A stretch of DNA of 11,095 nt from Flavobacterium sp. (GTDB lineage: Bacteria > Bacteroidota > Bacteroidia > Flavobacteriales > Flavobacteriaceae): assembly GCA_004296145.1 (NCBI GenBank), contig SEBM01000096.1, forward strand, positions 1 to 11,095, written 5' to 3'. A model generated the notes under the pieces. That model ran no database searches, was not told where the DNA came from, and saw only the letters and a program-made list of their open reading frames with translations. Position 1 is the first letter of the stretch, and each line of letters begins with the position of its first letter. Both the position numbers and the translations under genes were made by a program. This document shows, piece by piece, positions 1 through 8,691 of the stretch.

Positions 1-2
1 TA

Positions 3-3000
3 CGTGTACTGCTTTGGTGCGTGGTTTCTGTAGTAGCACTTTTACTTCTCGTTACGATTTTAATTCAGATTCCGTCCATCCAGAATTTTGCTAAGGATAA
101 GGCGATAACCTACCTCCATAAAAAGATAAAAACCAAAGTTGCATTAGACAAAATCTTAATCAAATTTCCTAAAGATGTAGTTCTGGAAGGTTTCTATTTT
201 GAAGATCAAAAAAAAGATACTTTACTGGCAGGCAAACGATTAGTGGTCGATGTGGACTTGTTTAAACTAGTTAGCAGCGAACTCGAAATCAATTCAGTTT
301 CCTTAGAAAATACAAAAGCTAATATTTCGAGAGATAAAAAAGGCGTTTTCAACTTCGATTATATCATAAAAGCATTCGAATCAAAAGAAAAAAAGCCAAA
401 AGATCCTGATAGCAAACCTTTTAAAATATCTGTTGTAAAAGTTAATCTGGACAATATCAAATTCAATTTTAAAGATGATTTTTCTAAAAATGATATCAAA
501 GTAAACTTAACTCATTTTGATACCCGATTTAAAGAATTTGATCTGGATAAAATGAATTTCAATATTCCGAATATTGATTTAAGCGGATTGAAATTAGTTT
601 TGAATCAGGATGTTGTAGAACAAATTGCTGTGGTTTCTGTAAAGACTGTTGATACAATTTCGAAAAGAAAAGACTTTAAATTAAAATTAGACAAAATCTC
701 TTTGTCTAAAATCAATATTTTATATGACAACAAAGATTCCAGATTAGATTCAATGAAATCGATCTTAATAAACAGCTTTTGGATTTTGATACTTTTCAAA
801 TTAAAAATCTTAAAGGAAATTTACGACTGGGTGCAAAAGATAAGCAGATCCAAACGCCAAGTCTCGACAGCACAGCAATAAAACAAACAGGTTGGAAAGT
901 AAAACTAAATGATGTCGATCTGGAAAATATTGCATTTAAATTTGATGATATGCAATCAAATCCTGTTTCTAAAGGAATTGATTACAAACATCTTGATTTG
1001 AATAAATTCAATTTTGAAGCCGAAAAATTGTATTACGGAAATGATACTATTTCTGGAAACATAAAAAAATTAACGGTAAACGATAAAAGCGGTTTAGCGA
1101 TTCAGTCCCTTAAAACCGATTTCTTTTATGGGCCAAAAAATGCTTATCTGAATAATTTGTATTTGAGAACGCCACAAACGTTGCTTCAAAACGAGATAAA
1201 AGTGGGTTATCCGTCAATTGCATCACTTTCAAAGAACATCGGAAATCTTTCTCTGGATGCCAATTTAAATCAGTCAAAAATCGGATTTAAAGATATTATA
1301 CTTTTTGTTCCTTCTTTACAAAATCAAAATCCGTTTAAAAGTAATCCAAATGCGATTTTGTATCTGAATACCCGAATTAACGGAAAAGTAAAAGATTTGA
1401 ATATTCCGAAATTTGAAATGAGCGGAATCGGTTCTACAAAAGTTTCCTTTTCGGGGAAAATAAAAGGGCTTCCGGATGCTCAGAAATCGTATTATGATTT
1501 AGATATAAAAGATCTTTCAAGCACTTCAAAAGACATTAATACGTTTGTGCCGGCAGGAACAATTCCGAAAAATATTCAATTGCCTTCACAAATAAATTTA
1601 AAAGGAAAATTTAAAGGTTCAGTTCAGAATTTCAAAACAAATTTAGCTTTAAACAGTAGTTTCGGAAATGCGAAAGTAGACGGAATGTTTGATCAGCGCT
1701 TTAAAAAACGTGAAGTATATGATGCGACAGTTTCGCTTGCAGATTTCAATTTAGGCCGATTAATTAAAAACGATTCAATCGGAAAAATTTCGCTTAAAGC
1801 GAAAGTAAAAGGAAAAGGTTTAGATCCAAAAACGGCGAATGCAGCGATTGATGGTTTAGTACAGAAAGCCGTTTTTAATAGATATACGTACAAAGATTTA
1901 ACTTTAAAAGGAAATATAGAAAACGGATCATTTGCTGTAAAATCAGGAATGAAAGATCCGAACCTGAATTTTGATTTAACGGCAAGTGGCGATACAAAAG
2001 ACAAATATCCATCAGTTAAATTGAAACTGAATCTCGATATTGCAGATCTTGAAAAACTAAATCTTCATGCCGGCCCAATGAAGCTGCGCGGAAATGTAGA
2101 TGCAGACATCGCCAATAGTAATCCTGATTTTCTTAACGGAAAAGTTTTCTTGTCAAATATTCAGGTTTTACAAAAAGAAGAACCGATTGTTTTAGATTCT
2201 GTCAGAGTGATTGCTTTTGCCGACAAAGACAGCAACAGTATCAAAATTTCATCTCAATTTTTAAGAGCAGAAGTGACCGGAAAATACAAGTTGACGACTT
2301 TAACATCTGCGATAAAAAAGTCAATTTCTAAATATATTGATCTTCATACTCCAAAAGTAAATAACGAATCAGATGAACAGCGTTTGGCATTTACTTTAAA
2401 AGTAGATAATGATCCAGTATTATTTAAACTTGTACCAAAATTAAAAGGTCTGGAGCCTTTTACGATTACAGGAAATTATAATAATAAAACAGATTCACTT
2501 CAGGTCAAAGGAACGATTCCGAGAATTGTATATGGCAGCAATACAATTGCAGACGGAAGAATTAATATTGAAGCAAAAGAAAATGCCTTAGAATATTCGG
2601 TTTCAGTTGCAACAATTGAAAGCGGTTCGCTAAAAATTCCTTTCACAAGTTTGTCAGGAAAAGTAGAAAATAATATTCTGACTTATGCACTTGAAGTTCA
2701 GGATACAAAACAGAAACAACAATATTATGTTGCCGGAAATCTGACGAGCGAAAATGCTAAAAACATTTTTAAAATCGATGCAGAAAACTTCGTTCTGAAT
2801 TATGAAAAATGGGGTATTGATCCTGAAAATGCAATTGAATTTGGCGATAAAAGGCTTTATATCAATAAATTTTATCTGAGCAATGCAGGAAATGAATTAA
2901 AAATTCAATCGCAGGGAACGGAGAATAATGCGCCACTACAAGTTGATTTTGTAAACTTTAATATAGAAACGATTTTAAACATTGTCAAAAAAGACAAATT

Positions 3001-5032
3001 ATTGATGCAGGGACTTATAAACGGTAATGCATTGGTTGAAAACGTCATGACAAGTCCCACTTTTACTTCAGATTTAAAAATTGATGATTTTGCTTTTAAA
3101 GGAGAAAAAGTCGGAGATCTGGAAATTAAAGTCAACAATAAAACCAATAATACGCTTGCCGCTGATGTACAATTGAGCGACGAAGGAAATGATTTAAAAC
3201 TTACCGGAGATTATTTGCTTGACGCGGGAACTTTTGATTTTGATGTAGCCATAAATAAGCTGAACATCAAAAGTATACAAGGTTTCAGTATGGACAATAT
3301 TACAGAAGGAAGCGGTTATTTAACCGGGAATTTTAAACTTACAGGAAACACAACGGAGCCAAATATTAACGGAGAATTGAATTTTAATGATGCCGCTTTC
3401 AGAGTGACACAGCTTAACTCTTATTTTAAAATAAAGCAGGAAAAAATCACGTTTAATAATGGCAGTATTTCATTTGATAGGTTTTCTGTTTTAGACGAAA
3501 ATGATAATGAATTATTTGTTGACGGAAATATTCAATCTAAAGATTTCACCGATTTTAATTTTGATTTGCTTGTTCAGGCAAATGACTTTAGAGCGATAAA
3601 CTCAAAAGCAAAAGACAATGATTTGTTTTACGGAGATTTATTTTTGGATACCAAATTAAACGTAAAAGGAAATCTGGACAGTCCGGTTATTGACGGTACA
3701 ATTAAAATTAATAAAGAGACAAAATTCTCAGTTGTTTTGCCGCAATCAGATCCTTCAATCGCAGACAGAGAAGGAATTGTGGAATTTGTCAATGAAGACA
3801 ATATGTACCTGAAACAAACGGTTGAAATGAAAAATCAACTGAATCAATCGGAGCTGAAAGGTCTGGATGTGAATGTTGGAATCACAATTGATAAAGAAGC
3901 CGAGCTGAATCTGATTATCGATAAAGGAAACGGTGATTATTTGCGATTAAAAGGAGAAGCCGAACTTGTTGGAGGAATTGACAAATCCGGAAAAACTACG
4001 CTTACAGGAAAATATGAGTTTAATGAAGGTGCTTATGAAATGAACTTCAACGGCATTAAAAGAAAATTCGAACTTCAGAAAGGAAGTTTTATTACCTGGA
4101 ACGGAGAGCCAACAATGGCAAACGTAAACATTACAGCAATTTATAAAGTAGATGCCGCGCCAATTGATTTATTGGGAACACAGCTTTCTGCAGAAAGTGC
4201 TGCGGTTAAAAATACATACAAACAAAAACTTCCGTTTGAGACTTTATTGATCATGAAAGGCGAATTGCTGAAACCTGAAATTTCGTTTGGAATTAATTTA
4301 CCTGACGGAAATTATAATGTTTCATCAAATGTTGTAGAAGTTACGCAGACAAAACTAAAACAGTTAGAACAAGATCCGGCTGAATTGAACAAACAGGTTT
4401 TTGCGCTTTTATTATTGAGCCGATTTGTGGGAGAAAATCCTTTTTCGAGCGAAAGTGGCGGTGCAAGTGCAGAATCGCTGGCAAGACAAAGTGTTAGTAA
4501 AATTCTTTCGCAGCAATTAAATAATCTTGCAAGTGACCTGATAACAGGTTTTGAAGTGAATTTTGATTTGGATTCTACTGAAGATTACACGTCCGGAACA
4601 ATGGAAAACAGAACCGATCTGAATGTTGCAGTTTCTAAAAGATTGCTCGACGACAGATTAAAAGTTACCGTTGGAAGCAGTTTTGGCGTAGAAGGGCAGG
4701 AGCGCGCCAACGAAGAAAGTACCAATATTGCCGGAGACGTTGCGCTTGATTATCAGCTTACAAAAGACGGGCGTTATATGGTTCGTGCCTATAGAAAAAA
4801 TCAATATCAGGTTGCTGTTGAAGGTCAGGTGGTAGAAACCGGAGTTGCCTTTGTGATCACGATGAGTTATAATAAATTCAGAGAGCTTTTTCATCGTACC
4901 GAAGAAGAAAGAGAATTGATAAGAGAAGAAAAACTCCGTAAAGAAAAAAGAAAACAAAAAGAAAAGGAAGATAAAGAGAAAAAAGAAAACCAACCCGAAA
5001 ATGAAATTAAAGGAAATGAGCAAAAAACATAA
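3..5032 (+). CDS. tamB: TamB, translocation and assembly module inner-membrane protein (5' partial, one frameshift)
   Basis: TamB proteins are anchored in the inner membrane and span the periplasm as a long hydrophobic beta groove. They work with an outer-membrane TamA/TamL barrel in outer-membrane assembly and lipid traffic. Frame 3 is open from the window edge, so the true start lies outside; the GTG at 21 is not a convincing start because it falls inside the membrane helix (about 6-75, LLWCVVSVVALLLLVTILIQ). An AsmA-like start follows (QNFAKDKAITYL, then KTKVALDKILI). The frame changes near 756-758 and continues to 5032, giving about 1,675 visible residues, normal for Bacteroidota TamB. 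The middle is repeated beta-strand sequence. The C-terminal TamB/DUF490 domain lies at about 3700-4880 (GKYEFNEGAYEMNFNGIKRK near 4000-4060). The last ~45 residues form a Lys/Glu-rich tail. The end overlaps tamL. Family call is secure; intactness is uncertain. Confidence 0.93.
753..762 (+). other. Probable one-base deletion (frameshift) in tamB
   Basis: The upstream frame reads through LDSMKS and then gives 39 residues of poor TamB-like sequence before stopping at 879-881. The downstream frame is open from 728 and reads IDLNKQLLDFDTFQIKNLKG from 758, which fits the protein well. Restoring one A to the run at 756-758 gives SMKIDLNKQLLDFDTFQ without interruption. The shift must lie between 728 and 881; this A run is the most economical place. 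It could be a real mutation or a homopolymer error in the assembly. The TTG at 779 that could open the second frame is not a believable separate gene start. Confidence 0.8.
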
Positions 5033-7331
5033 TCATATAGAAACCCAATATGTAAAGTATTTTGTATTGCTGTCCTTATTTTTTGTTTTTGGATGCAGTA
5101 ATACCAAGTATCTTCCGGAAGGCGATTTGCTCTATACAGGCGGTTCTGTAACCGTAAAAGATTCTGTTATAAAAAAGAAAGACAGAAAAGCACTTGAAGC
5201 CGAAATGAAAGATTTATTGAGGCCAAAACCAAATAAAAGAATCCTTGGTTTGCGCCCAAAATTATGGATTTATAACATTGCCGGCGAACCAAAAAAAGAA
5301 AAGGGATTTAGATATTGGCTAAGAAATACAGTGGGCGAACCGCCGGTACTTTTCAGCAAAGTCGATTTGGATTATAATTCGTCTGTTTTACGAAATTTTG
5401 CAGAAAACCGTGGTTATTTTAAAACCCGTGTAAGCGCAGATTCAACTGTAAGAAACAAAAGAGTTACAGCAGAATATACAGTAACGCCAAAAAAGCAATA
5501 CATTATAAAAAGCGTTATTTTTCCTGATGATTCTCTAAAAATGTCAAAGATAATTGCCCGGTCAAGCCGAAGAAGTTTACTAAAAGTGGGAAGACCATAT
5601 GATTTGGAAACTATAAAAGCCGAAAGAGAAAGAATAGATGCAAGATTAAAAGAAAAAGGATATTTTTATTTTAATCCCGATTACATTCTGGCTAAAGTAG
5701 ACAGTAGTAAAGGAGATCATGAAGTAAATATAAGACTGGTTATAAAAGACGAAGCACCGGTAAAAGCACTTACAGCATATAAGATTGATAAGATATTTGT
5801 GTACCCAAATTATTCTTTATCAAATGACAGCGTGGTTTACAGAAAAAAAGATATTAAACAATATCATGATTTTACGATTATTGATACGGCTGACACTTTT
5901 AAACCCAGAATTTTTGACCGGACTATTTATTTCAAAAAAGGAGATTTATACAACAGAAAAGATCATAATCTTACATTAAACCGATTTGTAAATCTGGGAA
6001 CATTTAGTTTCGTAAAAAATGAATTTAAACCTTCAGATAGTATACCAAACACCTTAGACTCGTATTATTACTTAACTCTTTTGCCGAAAAAGTTTATACG
6101 AGTTGAGGTCTTGGGAAAAACAAATTCTGCAAGTTATACAGGTTCTGAAATTAATGTGAACTGGAATAACAGAAACTTCTTTAAAGGTGCAGAATTGTTT
6201 ACTGTATCTATTTTTGGAGGAGCTGATTTTCAGTTGGGAGGAGCTAATAAAGGAAAAAATATTTATAAACTTGGAGCCGAAACCAGTTTGACCTGGCCGA
6301 GATTTATATCGCCATTTAATATAAAAGGAAACAGCGAATTTGTGCCAAGAACCAAAGCGACCTTGCGGTACGAATATCAAAAAAGAACACAATTATATGC
6401 CTTAAATTCGTTTAACGGATCATTCGGTTATTTATGGAAAGAAAATATTAGAAAAGAACATCAGTTAAATGTAATTGATATTACGTATGTAAGTCCGAAT
6501 CATGTAACGCCTGAATATCTGGCTGACATTGCAGCAGATCCGGCATTAGAAAAAGTAATTGAAAAACAATTGATTTTTGGGCCAACATATAATTATACGT
6601 ACACTAATACAATGCAAAAGCGTAGAAAAAATACCATTTATTTTAATGGTGAATTAGATCTGGCCGGAAACATAACAGGTTTAGTGACAGGTGCCAATAT
6701 CAAGAAAAACGATACGATAAAAATATTCGATGTTCCGTTTAGTCAATATGTAAAAGTAAAAACTGATTTTAGGCATTATCTAAAATTAGGAAAAGAAAGC
6801 GAATTGGCGAGCAGAATAATTGTAGGCGCCGGATTTGCATATGGAAATTCGAGTACGCTGCCAACATCAAAACAATTTGTAGTCGGTGGTACCAATAGTA
6901 TTCGTGCTTTTAGAGCAAGATCTTTAGGACCTGGAAGTTATGTTCCTGAAACGACCAGTACAAATTATATTCCTGACCAATCTGCAGATTTGAAACTGGA
7001 ATTTAATACCGAATACAGGGCAAAACTTTTCAGTGTTGTTCGTGGAGCTGTTTTTTTCGATGCCGGAAATATCTGGCTTCTTAACGCAGATCCTAATAAA
7101 CCGGGAGCAGAAATTTCAAAAGATTTTATGAAAGAACTTGCGGTAGGAGCGGGAGTAGGTTTGCGTTTTGATTTGTCATTTTTAGTATTAAGAACCGATT
7201 TGGCAATTCCTCTTAGAAATCCTGCACTTCCTGACGGACAACGATGGATTATCGATGATATTAATTTTGGAAGCGGCCCCTGGCGAAAAGACAATCTGAT
7301 TCTGAATATTGCGATTGGATATCCTTTTTAA
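5001..7331 (+). CDS. tamL: TamL, BamA/TamA-family outer-membrane barrel lipoprotein
   Basis: This is the outer-membrane partner expected for TamB: an Omp85-family protein with periplasmic POTRA domains and a C-terminal 16-strand-type barrel. From the ATG at 5001 (776 residues) there is a short charged N terminus, a hydrophobic stretch at about residues 18-30 and a lipobox-like VFGC with Cys32 (codon 5094-5096). This points to a signal-peptidase-II lipoprotein, the form seen in Bacteroidota. The mature start SNTKYLPEGDLLY resembles family members. POTRA-like sequence fills about residues 60-350 (AERERIDARLKEKGYFYF near 210-228). The barrel runs from about 365 to 776, with the loop-6 motif IRAF at 634-637, the usual (V/I)RGF position, and a terminal aromatic ...IAIGYPF resembling a beta-signal. 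The ATG at 5016 would give a more typical 26-residue signal peptide. The start overlaps tamB by 32 or 17 bp, so translation is probably coupled. Confidence 0.92.
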   Translation: MKLKEMSKKHNHIETQYVKYFVLLSLFFVFGCSNTKYLPEGDLLYTGGSVTVKDSVIKKKDRKALEAEMKDLLRPKPNKRILGLRPKLWIYNIAGEPKKEKGFRYWLRNTVGEPPVLFSKVDLDYNSSVLRNFAENRGYFKTRVSADSTVRNKRVTAEYTVTPKKQYIIKSVIFPDDSLKMSKIIARSSRRSLLKVGRPYDLETIKAERERIDARLKEKGYFYFNPDYILAKVDSSKGDHEVNIRLVIKDEAPVKALTAYKIDKIFVYPNYSLSNDSVVYRKKDIKQYHDFTIIDTADTFKPRIFDRTIYFKKGDLYNRKDHNLTLNRFVNLGTFSFVKNEFKPSDSIPNTLDSYYYLTLLPKKFIRVEVLGKTNSASYTGSEINVNWNNRNFFKGAELFTVSIFGGADFQLGGANKGKNIYKLGAETSLTWPRFISPFNIKGNSEFVPRTKATLRYEYQKRTQLYALNSFNGSFGYLWKENIRKEHQLNVIDITYVSPNHVTPEYLADIAADPALEKVIEKQLIFGPTYNYTYTNTMQKRRKNTIYFNGELDLAGNITGLVTGANIKKNDTIKIFDVPFSQYVKVKTDFRHYLKLGKESELASRIIVGAGFAYGNSSTLPTSKQFVVGGTNSIRAFRARSLGPGSYVPETTSTNYIPDQSADLKLEFNTEYRAKLFSVVRGAVFFDAGNIWLLNADPNKPGAEISKDFMKELAVGAGVGLRFDLSFLVLRTDLAIPLRNPALPDGQRWIIDDINFGSGPWRKDNLILNIAIGYPF

Positions 7332-7337
7332 ATTATT

Positions 7338-7460
7338 TTTTTGCCACGAATTTCACGAATTAGCACAAATTTCTTTATAGTTGAATTTGAATTAAATCAA
7401 TTTTTAATTTGAAAAGATAAATAAACACAAATAAAAATTCGCACTAATTCGTGGCAAAAA
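7338..7460. repeat. 123-bp inverted-repeat element with TTTTTGCCACGAATT ends
   Basis: The left end (7338-7352, TTTTTGCCACGAATT) is the exact reverse complement of the right end (7446-7460). Next to it, GAATTAGCAC at left and GCACTAATTC at right also pair imperfectly. The interior is very AT-rich and has no credible ORF. It starts 6 bp after the tamL stop and nearly fills the gap before the DUF4230 gene. No clear target-site duplication is visible. Its GCCACGAA end motif recurs at the ends of the larger block at 8133-8710, so the two look like one repeat family. Transcribed, it could form a long AT-rich hairpin and affect readthrough between the two genes; that is inference. Confidence 0.7.
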
Positions 7461-7502
7461 GACTAAAAAAAGAACTAAATTGGTCTAAAATATTTTAAGA
7501 GA

Positions 7503-8132
7503 ATGCAAAATTTAATCAAGAGAATTTTAGGTATCGCAGTAATTGTTTTAGTCATTATTCTGGCTTTCAAATATTGTCAATTCAAAAAAGATGACGACGA
7601 GGGAATCGACTATAATACCAATTTAATTCAGCAGCAAATCTTAAATGTTGGAAAATTGGTTGTCACCGAAGGACATTTCTCTGAAGTTATAACCTATAAA
7701 AATCAGCAGAAATATTTAATGAACATGATTTCTTTTGAGAAAAAAGCACTAATTGTCGTAAATGCAAATGTGACCGTAGCGTATGATCTCCATAAAATGA
7801 AATACGATATTGACGAGAAAAACAAAACGATTACCATTCTAAATATTCCAAAAGAAGAGATTACCATAAATCCGGACATTCAGTTTTATGATGTCGAGCA
7901 AAGTAAACTGAACCCTTTTACAGGAGATGATTACAATAAAATCAACAAATCGGTAAAAGCCAATCTGGCCAAAAAAATCGATAAATCTTCTCTTAAAACA
8001 AATGCTCAAAATCGTTTAATCAGCGAATTGTCTAAGATTTTAATCCTGACCAATTCAATGGGATGGAAATTACAATACAACGGAAAAACTATTGAATCTG
8101 AAAATGAGTTTACTGAAGATCTTAAATTATAA
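7503..8132 (+). CDS. DUF4230 family membrane-anchored protein of unknown function
   Basis: The 209-residue product has a single N-terminal membrane helix at about residues 8-22 (ILGIAVIVLVIILAF). A Lys/Asp-rich linker (KKDDDEG) follows, then a soluble domain of about 170 residues. The opening VGKLVVTEGHFSEVITYK, a central strand-rich part (KALIVVNANVTVAYDLHKMK, then ITILNIPKEEITINPDIQFY) and the late NAQNRLISELSKI helix are what I recognise as DUF4230. The family has no established biochemical role. The helix has few positive charges around it, so I cannot settle orientation; a periplasmic or extracytoplasmic domain is likely. The ATG at 7503 has a weak purine stretch (AAGAGA) just before it. 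It follows tamL by 171 bp with an inverted-repeat element between, so co-transcription is uncertain. Its TAA directly abuts the left end of the 8133-8710 repeat block. Confidence 0.8.
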   Translation: MQNLIKRILGIAVIVLVIILAFKYCQFKKDDDEGIDYNTNLIQQQILNVGKLVVTEGHFSEVITYKNQQKYLMNMISFEKKALIVVNANVTVAYDLHKMKYDIDEKNKTITILNIPKEEITINPDIQFYDVEQSKLNPFTGDDYNKINKSVKANLAKKIDKSSLKTNAQNRLISELSKILILTNSMGWKLQYNGKTIESENEFTEDLKL

Positions 8133-8173
8133 TTTGCCACGAAGGCACTAAGGCACAAAGTTTTTTTCTCAAT

Positions 8174-8459
8174 CTTGTCATTCTGAGGAACGAAGAATCT
8201 TCACAAGTAGCTCCGCAAAAAAAATCCACAATCTTGTCATTCTGAGGAACGAAGAATCTTCGCAAGGAATTCCGCAAAAAAAATCCCGCAATATTGTCAT
8301 TCTGAGGAACGAAGAATCTTAGCAAGTAGCTCCGCAAAAAAAATCCCCCGCAATCTTGTCATTCTGAGGAACGAAGAATCTTCGCAAGAAACTCCGCAAA
8401 AAAAATCCCGCAATATTGTCATTCTGAGGAACGAAGAATCTTCGTTAGTAGCTCCATAA
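8174..8459 (+). repeat. Five tandem ~60-bp repeats, core GTCATTCTGAGGAACGAAG
   Basis: Copies of the core begin at 8177, 8236, 8296, 8358 and 8418, giving periods of 59, 60, 62 and 60 bp. Each continues as AATCTT and is followed by a variable CGCAAGTAGCTCCGCA-type segment, an A run and an ATCCCGCAATCTT-type spacer; copy 5 has diverged after the core. In copies 2, 4 and 5 the core includes the 13-bp palindrome CGAAGAATCTTCG. The core is far better conserved than the spacer. The array lacks the even spacing and unique spacers of a CRISPR. A REP-like repeat propagated within the block is the likely origin. Confidence 0.9.
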
Positions 8460-8490
8460 AGTAAGTCGTCAATCATTGTCGAGCTTCTCG

Positions 8491-8524
8491 CGAAGATTCT
8501 TCGTTCCTCAGAATGACAAGATTG
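8491..8524 (-). repeat. Inverted copy of the GTCATTCTGAGG repeat core
   Basis: This 34-bp stretch is the exact reverse complement of 8351-8384 in direct copy 4. It also pairs perfectly over 29 bp with copy 5 (8416-8444), leaving a 46-nt loop. A transcript from either strand could therefore form a strong stem-loop, with the other direct copies as alternative partners. Structure in vivo is inference. Confidence 0.9.
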
Positions 8525-8582
8525 TGGAAATACAAGATTGTGGGAAATACAAGATTGTGAAAATACAAAATTGCGTACAATC
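8517..8582 (+). repeat. Microrepeat run, CAAGATTGTGGAAATA type, 16-17-bp period
   Basis: Copies start at 8517, 8533 and 8550, with a degenerate fourth at 8566 (CAAAATTGCG). The motif CAAGATTGTGGA is the reverse complement of TCCACAATCTTG at 8225-8236, the junction between two direct repeats. The run therefore looks like local slippage of the edge of the inverted copy. Confidence 0.8.
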
Positions 8583-8673
8583 AGTATTTATAAAGTTTGG
8601 ACGTGTCTTTTCGTATCACGCTTTCGGTTATGCCAAAAGAATGTTATGCGATTCCTTCTTAAGTAGGATATGG
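8583..8673. other. Unassigned gene-free tail of the repeat block
   Basis: This stretch holds no supported gene. It includes ACGTGTCTTTTCGTATCACG followed by CTTTCGGTTATGCCAAAAG. This faintly recalls GC-richer intergenic repeats (GGGCGTGCC...GCACGCTTTCG type) that I remember from flavobacteria, but it is too degraded to assign. Confidence 0.3.
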
Positions 8674-8691
8674 AAAAAAAAACTTAGCGTC

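Noticed and set aside
21..881. A separate 286-residue AsmA-like protein starting at GTG 21
   Set aside because: The frame is open to the window edge, the GTG is inside a membrane helix, and the last 39 residues are out-of-frame translation of tamB.
8122..8337. Open frame of 71 codons on the minus strand across the tandem repeats
   Set aside because: Its sequence is a repeated RRFFVPQNDKI-type translation of the repeat unit itself; there is no independent evidence for a protein.
8174..8459. CRISPR array
   Set aside because: The variable parts between cores are themselves similar to one another (AGCTCCGCA, A run, ATCCCGCAAT), the period is uneven, and no cas gene is in view.
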